Assembly (NCBI RefSeq): GCF_002811985.1
Contig: NZ_NPDU01000007.1
Span: forward strand, 36,589 to 100,588
Reading direction: 5' to 3'
DNA length: 64,000 bases
From: Leptospira adleri
GTDB lineage: Bacteria > Spirochaetota > Leptospiria > Leptospirales > Leptospiraceae
Part shown: positions 22,897 to 32,528 of the stretch, in pieces
Position numbering within the stretch: the first letter of the stretch is position 1
Layout: every line of letters begins with the position of its first letter
Position numbers and translations under genes: made by a program
Notes under the pieces: model-generated
Database searches by the model: none
Told to the model about the DNA's origin: nothing
The model's input: the letters and a program-made list of their open reading frames with translations, nothing else

Positions 22897-23124
22897 TCAG
22901 AATTTTGCAAGTAAAATGTCTCCTTGTCGGAACTCCCACAAATCAACCGACTGCGAATGTGTAGATTCCAAATCGCGTTCAACTTGAGAGAAAAGTCCTG
23001 CAATTGGATCCGCATCCTTTTCTAAACTTCTCAAAAAAATCGATCTTTCTTTCGTTACACAGAAAGATTCCAAGATCGTTCGATAAACGCAATCCGGAAA
23101 GAGAAACAACATATCTTTTTTCAA
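22897..23124 (-). CDS. Doubtful 75-residue ORF in intergenic region
   Basis: An open frame between the repeat and the RssA-like gene with no Shine-Dalgarno, a TTG start and no recognised domain. Its C-terminal segment (DLWEFRQGD) is encoded by a copy of the GGAACTCC dispersed motif at 22925-22939. It could be a remnant; the rest of 22863-23159 shows nothing else. Confidence 0.2.
   Translation of the reverse strand: MKKDMLFLFPDCVYRTILESFCVTKERSIFLRSLEKDADPIAGLFSQVERDLESTHSQSVDLWEFRQGDILLAKF
22925..22939. repeat. GGAACTCC dispersed motif, variant
   Basis: Reads GTCGGAACTCCCACA. It is related to the exact 14-mer GTAGGAACTCCTAT found four times elsewhere in this window. Confidence 0.5.
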
Positions 23125-23159
23125 GGAATCTTCGTAACATTCTTAGATGAAAAAAGAAT

Positions 23160-24047
23160 TCAGAGCTGGTTTTCCAAAAAACTTGCGACCAGTTCGGCGG
23201 ACTTTCTTCCTTCTTCGATACATTCCTTTGCTCTGTGGAATTCCATGAGACCTATGTTTCTGAGCCTTGGTGCGATGATTAGATCCGGCGGATCACCGGC
23301 CATTCTGCTTCGTGTGATTCTAATCTGCATAACGTTGATGCTCTTGGACATTACTTCGATCATTCCCGGTTTTTCATCCTTTTCTTTTTGAAGATTCTCA
23401 TCCAAATCCTTTCCCCAAAAACGCGACATGAAGGATTTCCGGTTGTTATCCTTCTCATTTACTTCTTCAGAAGAATCCTTTCGATCCAGAAGATCTTGAT
23501 TTAGATCGACTGCGATTACGAACTCGGCGCCCATCGCCTTACAGAGAGAAACGGGAACCGGATTGACGAGCCCGCCGTCTACGAGCCAACGTTGTTCCCG
23601 ATTTACGGGAGAAAAAATTCCGGGAAGCGATATGGACGCGCGGACGGCTTCCGGAACGGAACCTTCTCTCAACCAAACTTCGGCGCCGTTGTCTATATCC
23701 GTCGCGATGGCTCCGAATTTTTTTTCGAGATGTTCGAAGTTGAGATCTTTAAATTCTTTTTCGAAAAAATCGAATAGTTTCTTCCCGCTGATCAAACCTC
23801 CGCCGAAAGAAATATCCATAAATCCCAAAATATCTTTCCATTCCAAGGTTTGGACCCATTCTTCCAAACGATCGAGCTTGCCGGCGGCGTAAAAAGCTCC
23901 TACGATCGATCCTATGGAGGTTCCACAGATGATATCGGGTTTCCAACCGTAGGATTCCAAGACTCGTATAACGCCGATATGCGACCATCCCCGGGCCGAA
24001 CCGCTCCCCAAAGCCAAGCCTACGATTCTTTTTTTGTCCTTTTTCAA
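23160..24047 (-). CDS. Patatin-like phospholipase, RssA/NTE type
   Basis: 295 residues. The complete oxyanion loop LGSGSARGWSHIGV is followed by nucleophile GTSIG (Ser44) and VDGGLVNPVP (Asp near 157). A Lys/Asp/Glu-rich insert lies near residue 200. The start is TTG 24047, preceded by GAGGG with 8-nt spacing. It is predicted to be a cytoplasmic or membrane-associated serine acyl hydrolase. Unlike the patatin at 7716-8552 it has a canonical oxyanion hole. It is divergent from the SpoIIE gene. Confidence 0.9.
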   Translation of the reverse strand: MKKDKKRIVGLALGSGSARGWSHIGVIRVLESYGWKPDIICGTSIGSIVGAFYAAGKLDRLEEWVQTLEWKDILGFMDISFGGGLISGKKLFDFFEKEFKDLNFEHLEKKFGAIATDIDNGAEVWLREGSVPEAVRASISLPGIFSPVNREQRWLVDGGLVNPVPVSLCKAMGAEFVIAVDLNQDLLDRKDSSEEVNEKDNNRKSFMSRFWGKDLDENLQKEKDEKPGMIEVMSKSINVMQIRITRSRMAGDPPDLIIAPRLRNIGLMEFHRAKECIEEGRKSAELVASFLENQL

Positions 24048-24204
24048 CGGGTTTCCCTCTTTTTTTATATAAGATTCTTTGAAAAAATGAAAAAGATCCA
24101 GTCAGATGGAAATTTTTTACCTTTAATAATCCGTCAGTTGTTATATGCAATTGACGACCATCAATTGAATTTCAACTTTAATTCGGAACGGATCAAAATT
24201 CGAG

Positions 24205-26304
24205 ATGCAATTTTCAAAAATATTTTTTTTCCTAATTGGTCCGTTCGCTTTAATTATCCTGGTAATGATCTCCTCGCCTTGGCAAGCCGGCGACGGGCTC
24301 AGAGCTTACCAAGGCAAGATCGATCTGAGAGGAATCCAGGATCCCAATTTCGGAATGACCAAACTCAACGGAGAATGGGAATTCAATTGGCTTCAGGAAC
24401 CGGACGATAAGATCGAAAATCGTTCCATCGGGTATATCAGCGTTCCCGGGTCCTGGACAAACGAAACGAAAAGTCACCAGGCCTTCCCTAAATTCGGTTA
24501 TGCGACCTATCGGCTCAAGGTGTTTCTTCCCGAAATCTGGAAGAATAAAATTCTTTCGGTTTCTTTGGGCAGCGTATCTTCCGCATATCGCGTTAAGATA
24601 AACGGCGAACTCATCGGAGAAGGGGGAACTCCCGGATTGACCGCCGAAACAACCGTTCCTAGAATCGAACCGAGGGATTTTTTATTTGCCGCGGACGAAG
24701 GCGAAGCCCAGATCGAAATTTTTATCTCCAATTTTACTTCGACAATTCCGGGCATTTTGCTTCCGGTTTCGATCGGACCCGCGGACTCCGCGAGCGTTTC
24801 AAGGGCGCTCACGCTTTTTTTCGATATCTTCTCTTTCAGCAGTCTTTTGATCATGGGGATCTATCATATCTTTCAATATCTTTATTTAAGAAGCAGCGTT
24901 TCCCCTTTGTATTTCGGAATGTACAGCTTGGTCATCTGTCTTCGAACTTCTTTGATCAATTCAAAAATTATAATGCTTTTTTTTCCCGAGGTTCCCTGGT
25001 CCTGGATCAATAAGATCAATCACTTGACGTTATCCGTAAGCGTTCCGTTTTTTCTTCTTTTTTTCAGCTCCGTCTTTGCGCCGTATGTAAATCGAAAGTT
25101 TATCAATGCGGGCGTGATTTTTTCGATCCTGTTTTCGATCGTAACTTTGTTCGGAGATATGCAATTCAATAATCAGAATATTTCCATTTATCACTACTTT
25201 ATTCTAATCGTCATATCATATCTTTTTTATACGATTTTGAAGATCGATTTTGAAAAGGAAAGAAATTACACCTATATTCTTTACGGTTCCGGAATTCTGT
25301 TTATCGCGGTTTTAGTGGATTTGTTTTACGCGCGGGTTTTGAAAACGGGAAGTATTCAGACTTCGCACTATGCGCTCGTGTTTTTCGTCTTTCTTCAATC
25401 GCTTTTGCTGGCCTCGGAAAGATCCCGCAAGTTCGCGGAAACAAGAGAATTGGCTCTCAATCTAAGAACTTCCAACTTGGAATTGTTCGAGATGAAGGAA
25501 CAACTCGTCCAAAAGATCGAAGACCGAACGAGAGTTCTCAACGATAACATCATTCAGATCAATCGGGAATTGGAAATCGCGCAGAACGTCCAGAGAAAGA
25601 TACTGACCCCGTTGGATCGGTCTATCTCGGGCATTCGGTTCTTTTACGAATATATGCCTTTGGAAAAAGTGGGCGGCGATTTTTTGGACGTGTCCGAAAT
25701 TCTTCCAGGAAAGATTCGAGTGATGATCGCGGATGCGGTGGGTCACGGCGTACAAGCGTCTTTGATGACGATGGCCTTAAAGACCGAATACGAAGAACTC
25801 AAGAACTTGGAGAATCCGGCCCAGATTCTGAAGGAATTGAATTTTCGATTTTTGAAAAAGTTCGATTCTTTGGAGAGTATCTTTCCGTGTTTGATCGGAG
25901 ACATTGATATCGAAAAAGAAGAATTCACCTATGCTTCCGCCGGTCATCCGGATCAAATTCTGCACATGCCGAACGAATTTCCTTCTTTGATCCATAAGAC
26001 CGGGCCGATTTTGGGTTTATTCGAATCTCTTGAAATCGCTTCAAAAACGATTCCGTTTCCGACCGGATCCAGACTCTTGTTGTTCTCCGACGGACTCATC
26101 GAAAATCGTATGAAGGATTCCTTAAATACGAAACAATACAATATGGAATTGATTACGAAATGTCTTCACGAAGGAAGAGAGAATAGTCTGAATACTTTGA
26201 TTCAAGAGATCATCAAGATCGAAGAGTTGACGAGGGGAGACAATCCACGCTACGACGACATCACCGTCATAGCCGTGGAATCGTATTCTACAAAAAAAGG
26301 TTAA
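24205..26304 (+). CDS. 7TM sensor - SpoIIE (PP2C) phosphatase
   Basis: 699 residues. The N-terminal signal/TM segment is followed by an extracellular jelly-roll-like domain (about 35-190: LNGEWEFNW, VPGSWTN, YRLKVFLP, VKINGELIGEGG, resembling carbohydrate-binding sandwich folds). About seven TM helices (205-400), a coiled coil and a SpoIIE phosphatase domain (about 455-690) come next. Metal-site motifs are VGGDFLDV, IADAVGHGV, SAGHPDQ, FSDGLIE and YDDITV, all intact. It senses an external signal and should dephosphorylate a STAS partner. The last 4 bp overlap the convergent dehydratase gene. Confidence 0.9.
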   Translation: MQFSKIFFFLIGPFALIILVMISSPWQAGDGLRAYQGKIDLRGIQDPNFGMTKLNGEWEFNWLQEPDDKIENRSIGYISVPGSWTNETKSHQAFPKFGYATYRLKVFLPEIWKNKILSVSLGSVSSAYRVKINGELIGEGGTPGLTAETTVPRIEPRDFLFAADEGEAQIEIFISNFTSTIPGILLPVSIGPADSASVSRALTLFFDIFSFSSLLIMGIYHIFQYLYLRSSVSPLYFGMYSLVICLRTSLINSKIIMLFFPEVPWSWINKINHLTLSVSVPFFLLFFSSVFAPYVNRKFINAGVIFSILFSIVTLFGDMQFNNQNISIYHYFILIVISYLFYTILKIDFEKERNYTYILYGSGILFIAVLVDLFYARVLKTGSIQTSHYALVFFVFLQSLLLASERSRKFAETRELALNLRTSNLELFEMKEQLVQKIEDRTRVLNDNIIQINRELEIAQNVQRKILTPLDRSISGIRFFYEYMPLEKVGGDFLDVSEILPGKIRVMIADAVGHGVQASLMTMALKTEYEELKNLENPAQILKELNFRFLKKFDSLESIFPCLIGDIDIEKEEFTYASAGHPDQILHMPNEFPSLIHKTGPILGLFESLEIASKTIPFPTGSRLLLFSDGLIENRMKDSLNTKQYNMELITKCLHEGRENSLNTLIQEIIKIEELTRGDNPRYDDITVIAVESYSTKKG

Positions 26305-26717
26305 GCGACAACTACCATTTCACCGGAGCATTTGACTTCTCCGGAATCGTCTGCTGCTTCTATGGAAACCGTGATCAGTTTTTCGCCGTTTTCTTCCTTC
26401 TTCCGTTTTACCTTTCCCGTGCAAGTGAGTTTTTGTCCGGGTTTGGTCATATTCTTAAAAGTAACTCCGAATTCGCGGATTTGTTTTTGATCGGCCCAAG
26501 AAGTGCAGAGTCTTCCGAGTTGAGCCATCACATACATTCCGTGCGCGATCGTTCCGTCCAGTCCCGTCTTTCTTGCGAAATCCGGATCGTTGTGGATCGG
26601 ATTAAAATCCCCGGAAGCTCCCGCATAACGTACGAGATTCGCGTGTGTGATCGCGCCCGTTTTGAGAGGTGGAAGTTCATATCCGACTTCAATTTTATCA
26701 AAATCAATCTTACTCAT
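26301..26717 (-). CDS. MaoC-like (R)-hydroxyacyl dehydratase, HadB type
   Basis: 138-residue single hotdog domain with the hydratase-2 motif: Asp37 and His42 in ASGDFNPIHND, then GTIAHGMYVMAQLG. Together with the upstream gene, 1 bp away, it resembles the mycobacterial HadA/HadB heterodimer, in which this subunit carries the catalytic residues. GGAGG 6 nt before the ATG. A role in fatty-acid chain modification or elongation is likely; hydration of enoyl-CoA is the alternative. Confidence 0.87.
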   Translation of the reverse strand: MSKIDFDKIEVGYELPPLKTGAITHANLVRYAGASGDFNPIHNDPDFARKTGLDGTIAHGMYVMAQLGRLCTSWADQKQIREFGVTFKNMTKPGQKLTCTGKVKRKKEENGEKLITVSIEAADDSGEVKCSGEMVVVA

Positions 26718-26718
26718 A

Positions 26719-27171
26719 TCAAGCCTCCGGTTTTCTGATGAAAATAGACATTTCCGCTTCTACGAGCGATTCGCCTTTTGCGTTTCGAATCGTAGTTTTG
26801 AAAGTCATCGTATCCATCTTTCCGACGGTAACGTTCGTGCATTCGCCTTGAGACGAAACTCGTCCTGGAAGAATGGGTTTGAGATAGGTATATTTTTCTT
26901 TGAGGTGAAGAATCCGGGACGTGTCCACTCCCATGTTCTCCATGTCCTGCCAAATTTTGGGATAACCCCAAAATTGGATTACGGTTGCAAACGTGGGCGG
27001 CGCGGGGATGTCTTCGTATCCGGCCTTCTTAGCGGCTTCTAAATCAAAATGGATCGGGTTGGTTTCCCCGATTGCCTGACAGAACTCGCGGATCTTTCCT
27101 TTTTCTACGTCGAATTCGTAGCGATCCAGTTTGGTTCCGATCAGGTCTTTGGATATTCCTTTTACTGACAT
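26719..27171 (-). CDS. FAS1-like dehydratase-domain protein, HadA/HadC type
   Basis: 150-residue hotdog protein of the MaoC N-terminal (FAS1-like) type: [14 protein letters not shown] with His41, [14 protein letters not shown] and the strand [14 protein letters not shown]. In HadAB complexes this subunit binds the acyl chain and usually lacks full catalytic residues. Here the NPIH element is kept. First gene of the pair; AGGAA precedes the ATG. Confidence 0.85.
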   Translation of the reverse strand: MSVKGISKDLIGTKLDRYEFDVEKGKIREFCQAIGETNPIHFDLEAAKKAGYEDIPAPPTFATVIQFWGYPKIWQDMENMGVDTSRILHLKEKYTYLKPILPGRVSSQGECTNVTVGKMDTMTFKTTIRNAKGESLVEAEMSIFIRKPEA

Positions 27172-27287
27172 ATAAAGTTCCTGAGAATTGTTTTTAAAAA
27201 GGGCTTTCGACCGGATTCAATGTTACCAGAGAAGAAGAATCCGGTCGATGATTTTTTTAGGAAAAAACAGAACAAACGTTCTGTCTG

Positions 27288-28217
27288 TCAATTATTGTGA
27301 GACTCGAACCAATTTTTGAGATCGGAAAGAACCTTGGTTCTATCTTCTAAACGCTCGTTCATAGTTTCGTGATAAAGACCGTCGTAGATTTTCAAAGTCT
27401 TATCGGAAGAACCTACCACTTCGAAGAAGGCTTCGCTTCCGGTATAAATGGCGATCGCATCCTCTTTGCCGTGAAAGATATAAATCGGTACTTTGATTTT
27501 TCCCGCGTTTCCCAGAATCGGAGCTTCCGAATTGAGAAGCATATTCCCGAGATAGCTCGAGGCCATGCCGTGAACCAAAGGGTCTTTCTTATAGGCTTCC
27601 ACAACGGCTCGGTCGCGGCTGAGCGCGTTCACGTCTAAGCCGGTAGGCAAAGTAAGGTTCGGCAGAATTTCGGAAATGAAAGGCGCGATTCCCTTTTTGA
27701 TTTTTAAGCTGATATCCATTTTTGCACGAATCGGAAGCGCGGAAACGATCAGTGCGTTGAGATTTCCTTGGTTGGTTCCTTCCTCCGCGTAAAGAGTTAC
27801 GATCGCGGCTCCCATGGAATGTCCCAAAAGAGTGACCTTGGAAACCTTTTCTTTTTCCTTAGCGATCGCGATGAGCTTGTCTAAGTCGGAAAGAAAATCC
27901 GAAAAAGAATCGATCGCGCCTCTCTTTCCGTCGGATCGTCCGTGTCCGCGGGAATCGAGCAGATAAAGAACGGTGCCCGTTCCGGCGAGCGCTTCGACTA
28001 AGAATTCGTAACGACCGCTGTGTTCTCCGATTCCGTGTTGAACCACGAGAACCCGATTCCCCTTTCTCCCTTCCTTGGGCTGATAGGTACGGTAAAAAAT
28101 TTTCGATCCCCCGCTTCCCGCGAAAGTATCGTCCTGTAGATTGTAAGAATTACTCCATGACATAGCGAAACGTGTTATAAAGGGAAACGGTCCTTTGGAA
28201 AGAGAAAAAAATTTCAT
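27288..28217 (-). CDS. Alpha/beta hydrolase, monoacylglycerol-lipase type
   Basis: 309 residues. Oxyanion HGIGEHSGRY, nucleophile GHSMG (Ser134), acid HGKEDAIA and His in DGLYHETMNE are all present and match the serine aminopeptidase S33/monoglyceride lipase family (Hydrolase_4). No signal peptide is obvious; ATG 28163 is an alternative start. It probably releases fatty acid from monoglycerides or lysolipids. Confidence 0.87.
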   Translation of the reverse strand: MKFFSLSKGPFPFITRFAMSWSNSYNLQDDTFAGSGGSKIFYRTYQPKEGRKGNRVLVVQHGIGEHSGRYEFLVEALAGTGTVLYLLDSRGHGRSDGKRGAIDSFSDFLSDLDKLIAIAKEKEKVSKVTLLGHSMGAAIVTLYAEEGTNQGNLNALIVSALPIRAKMDISLKIKKGIAPFISEILPNLTLPTGLDVNALSRDRAVVEAYKKDPLVHGMASSYLGNMLLNSEAPILGNAGKIKVPIYIFHGKEDAIAIYTGSEAFFEVVGSSDKTLKIYDGLYHETMNERLEDRTKVLSDLKNWFESHNN

Positions 28218-28289
28218 TTGTTAAAAATTCACGATTCCAACCGGGTTCTTTTCAGTTGTCGATAGGAAGGAAACGATTTTCCTGGATTC

Positions 28290-30629
28290 ATGTTCTCATA
28301 CCGAACGTTCTTCGATAGCAAAGCGGGCTGGAATCGTTCGATTCTTCTGCTCGCGTTTCTATTGAATTGTAATCCGATTCAAGAAACCGAAAAGAACGTA
28401 GTCAAAGAAGATCTTACTAGACTTTTAAAAAGCGCCGACATCGATTGTTCAGGGGATACGAATCGCGAAATAGAAAAATTCCGTTTCCATTGGAAGAAGA
28501 ATCCAGGAAGATATTCCGGTCTAAAACCGAAAGATCGCTGGAAGAACGTTCAGCTGACCCTTTACGTAGACGAAGCTCTTTTTATCAACGAATCCCAGGA
28601 TTCTTTGTTTATCCCTTCCGGAGAAGAATGTTCTCTGACGAACAAAGGTTTCTCCGATTCGAGCGAACCTCTGTTTCAATTCTACGCAACGATCTTATCG
28701 AAAGCGCCGGGAGAAGCCGGTTCGGGAGAATTGCGGATCACCTCGGAAGAGAACGAAATTTATTCTCATGATTTTAAGAATCAAGGAGAAGAATGGAAAA
28801 AGTTTTCCATTCCCTTGGGATCGAAAAATTTAAACCGACATTCTAATTTTAGAATCAAGTGGGATTCTAAAAACGGTTCGGCTTTGTTTTTGGGCTCTCC
28901 CGTCGTTTTGGAAAAGAAGAGAACCGAGAAAAAAAACGTGATCTTGATCGTGATAGACGCGCTGCGTCAGGATGCTTTGTCATCCGGCGGGTCTCCGTTT
29001 CCGACGACCCCCGTTTTGGATTCTTTATCAAAGGATTCCATCGTGTTTAAAAATACGATCTCCAACGGGAATTGGACAAAACCCTCGATGCTTTCCTTTT
29101 TTACTTCCGAAGTGGCGTCTAACTTAGGTTTGGGGAACGCCTGGTTTTATACTTCGAGTCAACAGAGAAAAATTTTCTATTCCAAAAAACCGATCACCCT
29201 TCCGAACGCGTTTCGGGAAAAGGGGTACTTCACCGAAAGTATAATGAATAACGTTTTTCTAATGGACTACACTTCTGTCGGAGTCGACTTAGGATTTCAT
29301 AAAATACAACAAGTCGGAAAAGATACTTTGGATACGGAGGAGTTGGTTTCCAGGACGGAGACTTTTTTTCGGGATCATAAAAACGATCTTTTCTTTTTAC
29401 ATTTGAATCTGAACACTCCGCACTGGGGATACCGGCCTCCTGCGCGCTTCTTTCAAGAATTAAAGGGTCAATCCGATCCCGTCTTATGGAAAGGACTCGA
29501 CGAATATCAGCAAAAGTATTTGGGAGAAGTCCGTTATACGGACGCGCTCCTCGGAAGAATTTTTAACGAATTAAAAAAACAGGGATTGTTTGAAAATTCC
29601 TGGATCGTCGTCACGAGCGATCACGGCGAAATGCTGGAGAAATCGCATTATTATCATCACCATTTTATCACCGAAACGGTTTACGCTCACGGAGAAACCC
29701 ATTACGAAAAGGAGATTCGAGTTCCTTGGATCATTCATCCACCTAAGGATTTTCGGAATCAAATTCGAAAGAAAGAATTTTCCAAGCAAGTTTCTCTTCT
29801 ATCCTTGATGCCAACCTTACTCGGGCTGAACGGAATCGAGTACGAAAAAGAAAGACTCAAAGGGAACGACTACTCGAATTCGATTTTCGGAAAAGACGGG
29901 CCGGAGTCGGAACCGGTCATTTATACGGAAGGACGGTATTCGGAATCGATTCAGACTCCGAACTTCAAATATCTTCGAAGATATCCCGGTTACGATACGG
30001 TTCGAAGAACCAGAGAGGGGATCCCGCATAAAATGCCGGAGGAACTGTACGATATAAAATCGGATCCGAAAGAACTCAGCAACATCGCGGAGACGAATCT
30101 TCCTTTGTTAAACGAAGCGCGTAGAATTTTAAAGGAGAATCAACTCGACAAAAACGTTTTCAGTCTTCGGCTTCCCAAATGCGAAAAAGATTGTGAACGT
30201 GAAATCCGTTTTTTTTCAAAGGGCGGAATTTACCGGTTCGATTTCACCGGAGCTTTCAAAACGATAAACGAAGATTCTAAAAATTTGAATCTTTTACTTC
30301 CGAAAGAATCCAATCGTTTTGAACAGACCCTTTCGATTCGAACCGTAGACGTTTCTCCGATCTTTCGGCTTCAGATCGTGAAGGACGGGAAGGTCGAACA
30401 ATATCGAGTCGGAAAATGGGGGATTCGATCCGACGTCGCGGATGCGATTCTTGTCGCGGATCCGGACAACGTCTCTTTGGGAAAAGTTCCCTATCGTTAT
30501 TCTTCTTCCACGATACCTTTTTTATATTATCATACCGGGTTTTCCGGTGGAAGAGAATCAGCGGAAGAAGCGGCGATGGGGCAAGAAGTCCGTAAAATTT
30601 TGGAAAGCTGGGGTTATATCCATCAGTGA
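28290..30629 (+). CDS. Lipoprotein of the sulfatase/alkaline-phosphatase superfamily
   Basis: 779 residues. A signal with lipobox LAFLLNC (Cys27) predicts an outer- or inner-membrane lipoprotein. After a 190-residue N-terminal domain comes the sulfatase fold: VIDALRQDAL near 219 (metal Asp), SNGNWTKPSM near 257-266, LNTPHWGY and TSDHGEM near 441-446. The usual Cys/Ser of the CxPxR nucleophile motif is Thr, so formylglycine maturation is impossible. Thr nucleophiles occur in phosphoglycerol and phosphoethanolamine transferases of this superfamily. A C-terminal 150-residue beta-domain has no known match. Confidence 0.85.
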   Translation: MFSYRTFFDSKAGWNRSILLLAFLLNCNPIQETEKNVVKEDLTRLLKSADIDCSGDTNREIEKFRFHWKKNPGRYSGLKPKDRWKNVQLTLYVDEALFINESQDSLFIPSGEECSLTNKGFSDSSEPLFQFYATILSKAPGEAGSGELRITSEENEIYSHDFKNQGEEWKKFSIPLGSKNLNRHSNFRIKWDSKNGSALFLGSPVVLEKKRTEKKNVILIVIDALRQDALSSGGSPFPTTPVLDSLSKDSIVFKNTISNGNWTKPSMLSFFTSEVASNLGLGNAWFYTSSQQRKIFYSKKPITLPNAFREKGYFTESIMNNVFLMDYTSVGVDLGFHKIQQVGKDTLDTEELVSRTETFFRDHKNDLFFLHLNLNTPHWGYRPPARFFQELKGQSDPVLWKGLDEYQQKYLGEVRYTDALLGRIFNELKKQGLFENSWIVVTSDHGEMLEKSHYYHHHFITETVYAHGETHYEKEIRVPWIIHPPKDFRNQIRKKEFSKQVSLLSLMPTLLGLNGIEYEKERLKGNDYSNSIFGKDGPESEPVIYTEGRYSESIQTPNFKYLRRYPGYDTVRRTREGIPHKMPEELYDIKSDPKELSNIAETNLPLLNEARRILKENQLDKNVFSLRLPKCEKDCEREIRFFSKGGIYRFDFTGAFKTINEDSKNLNLLLPKESNRFEQTLSIRTVDVSPIFRLQIVKDGKVEQYRVGKWGIRSDVADAILVADPDNVSLGKVPYRYSSSTIPFLYYHTGFSGGRESAEEAAMGQEVRKILESWGYIHQ

Positions 30630-31049
30630 TAGCGGAGAAGTGCTTCTGAAAATTTTCCGTTCTGATAAGAACAATGTGACGGATGGAATATTAGAATATA
30701 GTTATGTTTTTATCTCGACGTTTTCGAATCAGGATTAAGTGCGCTCATCTCTTATAAATCCGTTTTCGTTCGTTTTTGATTTCAGGTTTTTCGGCGGATT
30801 TGTCTAAATCCATTCCAAAGATTTTTAAAATGTAGGAACTCCCATAGGAATCGAACAGCGGCAAGTCCGATTGAAAGTCTGCAAATTCTTATAAGACATA
30901 GCTTGTGGGAACTCCTGCGTTTTTATTACGAAGGCCTTCAATGTTTTTTTGGGGTTCTTTTAAGATTCGAGGCGTGATTTATACAAAACACAGGACTGTT
31001 TTAATAATTTGATTTGACTAATCAAATTAAATGCATCTTTTTGGGTTTT
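30630..31049. other. Intergenic region with two GGAACTCC motifs
   Basis: 420 bp without a credible gene. Motif copies lie at 30832-30845 (GTAGGAACTCCCAT) and 30905-30917 (GTGGGAACTCCTG), 73 bp apart and in the same orientation. The MarR-type inverted repeat is at 31005-31029. Confidence 0.6.
31005..31029. promoter_or_regulatory. Inverted-repeat operator upstream of marR-type gene
   Basis: Arms TAATTTGATT and AATCAAATTA, perfect over 10 bp with a 5-nt centre, located 21-45 bp before ATG 31050. The symmetry and AT-rich TTGATT-type half-sites suit a MarR dimer; autoregulation is inferred. It would fall inside the gene if the TTG at 31014 were the start, which argues for ATG 31050. Confidence 0.6.
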
Positions 31050-31526
31050 ATGCCGTCGGATTTGGTAAGTCAGATTCTGGAATTCTATCCTCGGATTTTT
31101 TTCGCCTGTCATACGAGGCACGTCGAGGACCCGAAGACAAAGCAGATTCTAACCGCTAATCAGGCGAGTATTTTGGATCATCTGGACGGAGACGAGCCGG
31201 TTAGTTTATTCGACCTGGCCCTCCACATGGGCGTAACTCCTTCCACGATGTCGATCACGGTTTCCCGTCTGGAGATTATGGGTTATATCGTAAAAGAGAA
31301 AAATCCGAAAGACGGAAGAGGGACGCTCATTCGTTTAACAAAATCCGGAGAGAAGATCAAAAGCAAAAAGTCCGTATTGGATCCTGGTCTGGTCAAAAAT
31401 CTGCTCAAAAGACTGAGCAAGGAAGAGCAGGAGGCGGCCGTAAAAGGATTGGGACTGCTCGCTTTTGCCGCCGAATTGGAAATGAAAAACAAAAGTCTTT
31501 CTCGATCTTGGTCCAAAAGAAAGTGA
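31050..31526 (+). CDS. MarR-family transcriptional regulator
   Basis: 158 residues from ATG 31050 (a TTG at 31014 is possible). The winged helix is LTANQASILDHL, then VSLFDLALHMGVTPSTMSITVSRLEIMGYI, with wing NPKDGRGTLIRLTKSG. It is followed by two co-directional genes (SRPBCC, DUF3052), which are its likely targets together with itself. The effector is unknown. Confidence 0.88.
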   Translation: MPSDLVSQILEFYPRIFFACHTRHVEDPKTKQILTANQASILDHLDGDEPVSLFDLALHMGVTPSTMSITVSRLEIMGYIVKEKNPKDGRGTLIRLTKSGEKIKSKKSVLDPGLVKNLLKRLSKEEQEAAVKGLGLLAFAAELEMKNKSLSRSWSKRK

Positions 31527-31582
31527 AAGATTAAAATAAAAATAGAATATATCGTTATTTGAATGTTTGGGAGAATAAAATT

Positions 31583-32089
31583 ATGATTTATACGATTCTT
31601 ATATACTTTTTAGGTTTTTTGGTTCTTTTGATCGTAGGCGTCTACGGAATCGGGGCGAGTTTACCGGTTGAACATTCATCTTCTCTGGAGCGGGTGTTCG
31701 CGACCTCTCCGGATCGTATCTATTCGCTCATCCGCAATTATAAGGACTATCCTTCTTGGAGACCGAATCTGAAAAAAATCGAGGAGATTGCTTCGTCATC
31801 CTGGAAAGAAACGGATTCTCACAACGACGTGATGACGTACTCTTTTATCCAGGATCGAAGGAACGAACTCGTCGAATCTAAAATCATGGACGAAGACAAA
31901 CCTTTCGGCGGTTCCTGGACTTTCGAATTAAGTTCCGTTTCAAACGGAACCAAACTTAAAATCACCGAAAACGGAAAGGTCTTTTCTCCGGTCTTTCGAT
32001 TCTTTTCGAAATACGTTTTCGGCCACACCGCGACCATTCAATCCTATCTGGAATTTATGGAGAAGGAAATTCAGAGGAAGAGTAAATAA
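31583..32089 (+). CDS. Membrane-anchored SRPBCC (START-like) protein
   Basis: 168 residues from ATG 31583, preceded by GGGAG at a 9-nt spacing; the upstream TTG 31559 lacks a site. One N-terminal membrane helix (YTILIYFLGFLVLLIVGVYGIG) is followed by an SRPBCC/polyketide-cyclase domain (ATSPDRIYSLIRNYKDYPSWRP, then TFELSSVSNGTKLKITENG). These domains bind hydrophobic ligands. It lies between marR and DUF3052 genes. Confidence 0.8.
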   Translation: MIYTILIYFLGFLVLLIVGVYGIGASLPVEHSSSLERVFATSPDRIYSLIRNYKDYPSWRPNLKKIEEIASSSWKETDSHNDVMTYSFIQDRRNELVESKIMDEDKPFGGSWTFELSSVSNGTKLKITENGKVFSPVFRFFSKYVFGHTATIQSYLEFMEKEIQRKSK

Positions 32090-32091
32090 TC

Positions 32092-32490
32092 ATGGCAGGA
32101 TATTCGGGGAAGCAGTTAGGAGATAAGCTGGGTTTAAAACCGGGTATGAAGGTTTATTTCAAGGACCTTCCCGAGGACGTAAGATCGGATCTTGATAGTT
32201 ACTTATCCGAAGTGGACATTTCAAATTCACTCAAAGGTTTTTTAGATTATCTGCACGTATTTACGAAAGAGTCCAAGGAGCTTCAAAAGCACTTCCCAAA
32301 ACTCGTGGATCATCTCGCCGACAAGGGAATGATTTGGATTTCGTGGCCGAAAGGCTCTTCGAAAGTTCCTACGGATTTAAATGAAAACGTAGTTCGAGAA
32401 TTGGGTTTAAAATTAGGAATCGTCGACGTCAAAGTCTGCGCCGTTTCCGACATCTGGTCCGGCCTTAAATTCTATAAAAGGAAAGTTTAA
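32092..32490 (+). CDS. DUF3052 family protein
   Basis: 132 residues, cytoplasmic. The family pattern is MAGYSGKQLGDKLGLKPGMKV, WISWPKGSSKVPTDLNENVVR and the C-terminal DVKVCAVSDIWSGLKF. Such proteins often sit beside SRPBCC/MarR genes, and here it starts 2 bp after the SRPBCC stop. Biochemical role unknown. Confidence 0.85.
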   Translation: MAGYSGKQLGDKLGLKPGMKVYFKDLPEDVRSDLDSYLSEVDISNSLKGFLDYLHVFTKESKELQKHFPKLVDHLADKGMIWISWPKGSSKVPTDLNENVVRELGLKLGIVDVKVCAVSDIWSGLKFYKRKV

Positions 32491-32528
32491 TATTTTTTAA
32501 AGAGCGTTCGTCTGTGGTCCTCTGCTAT

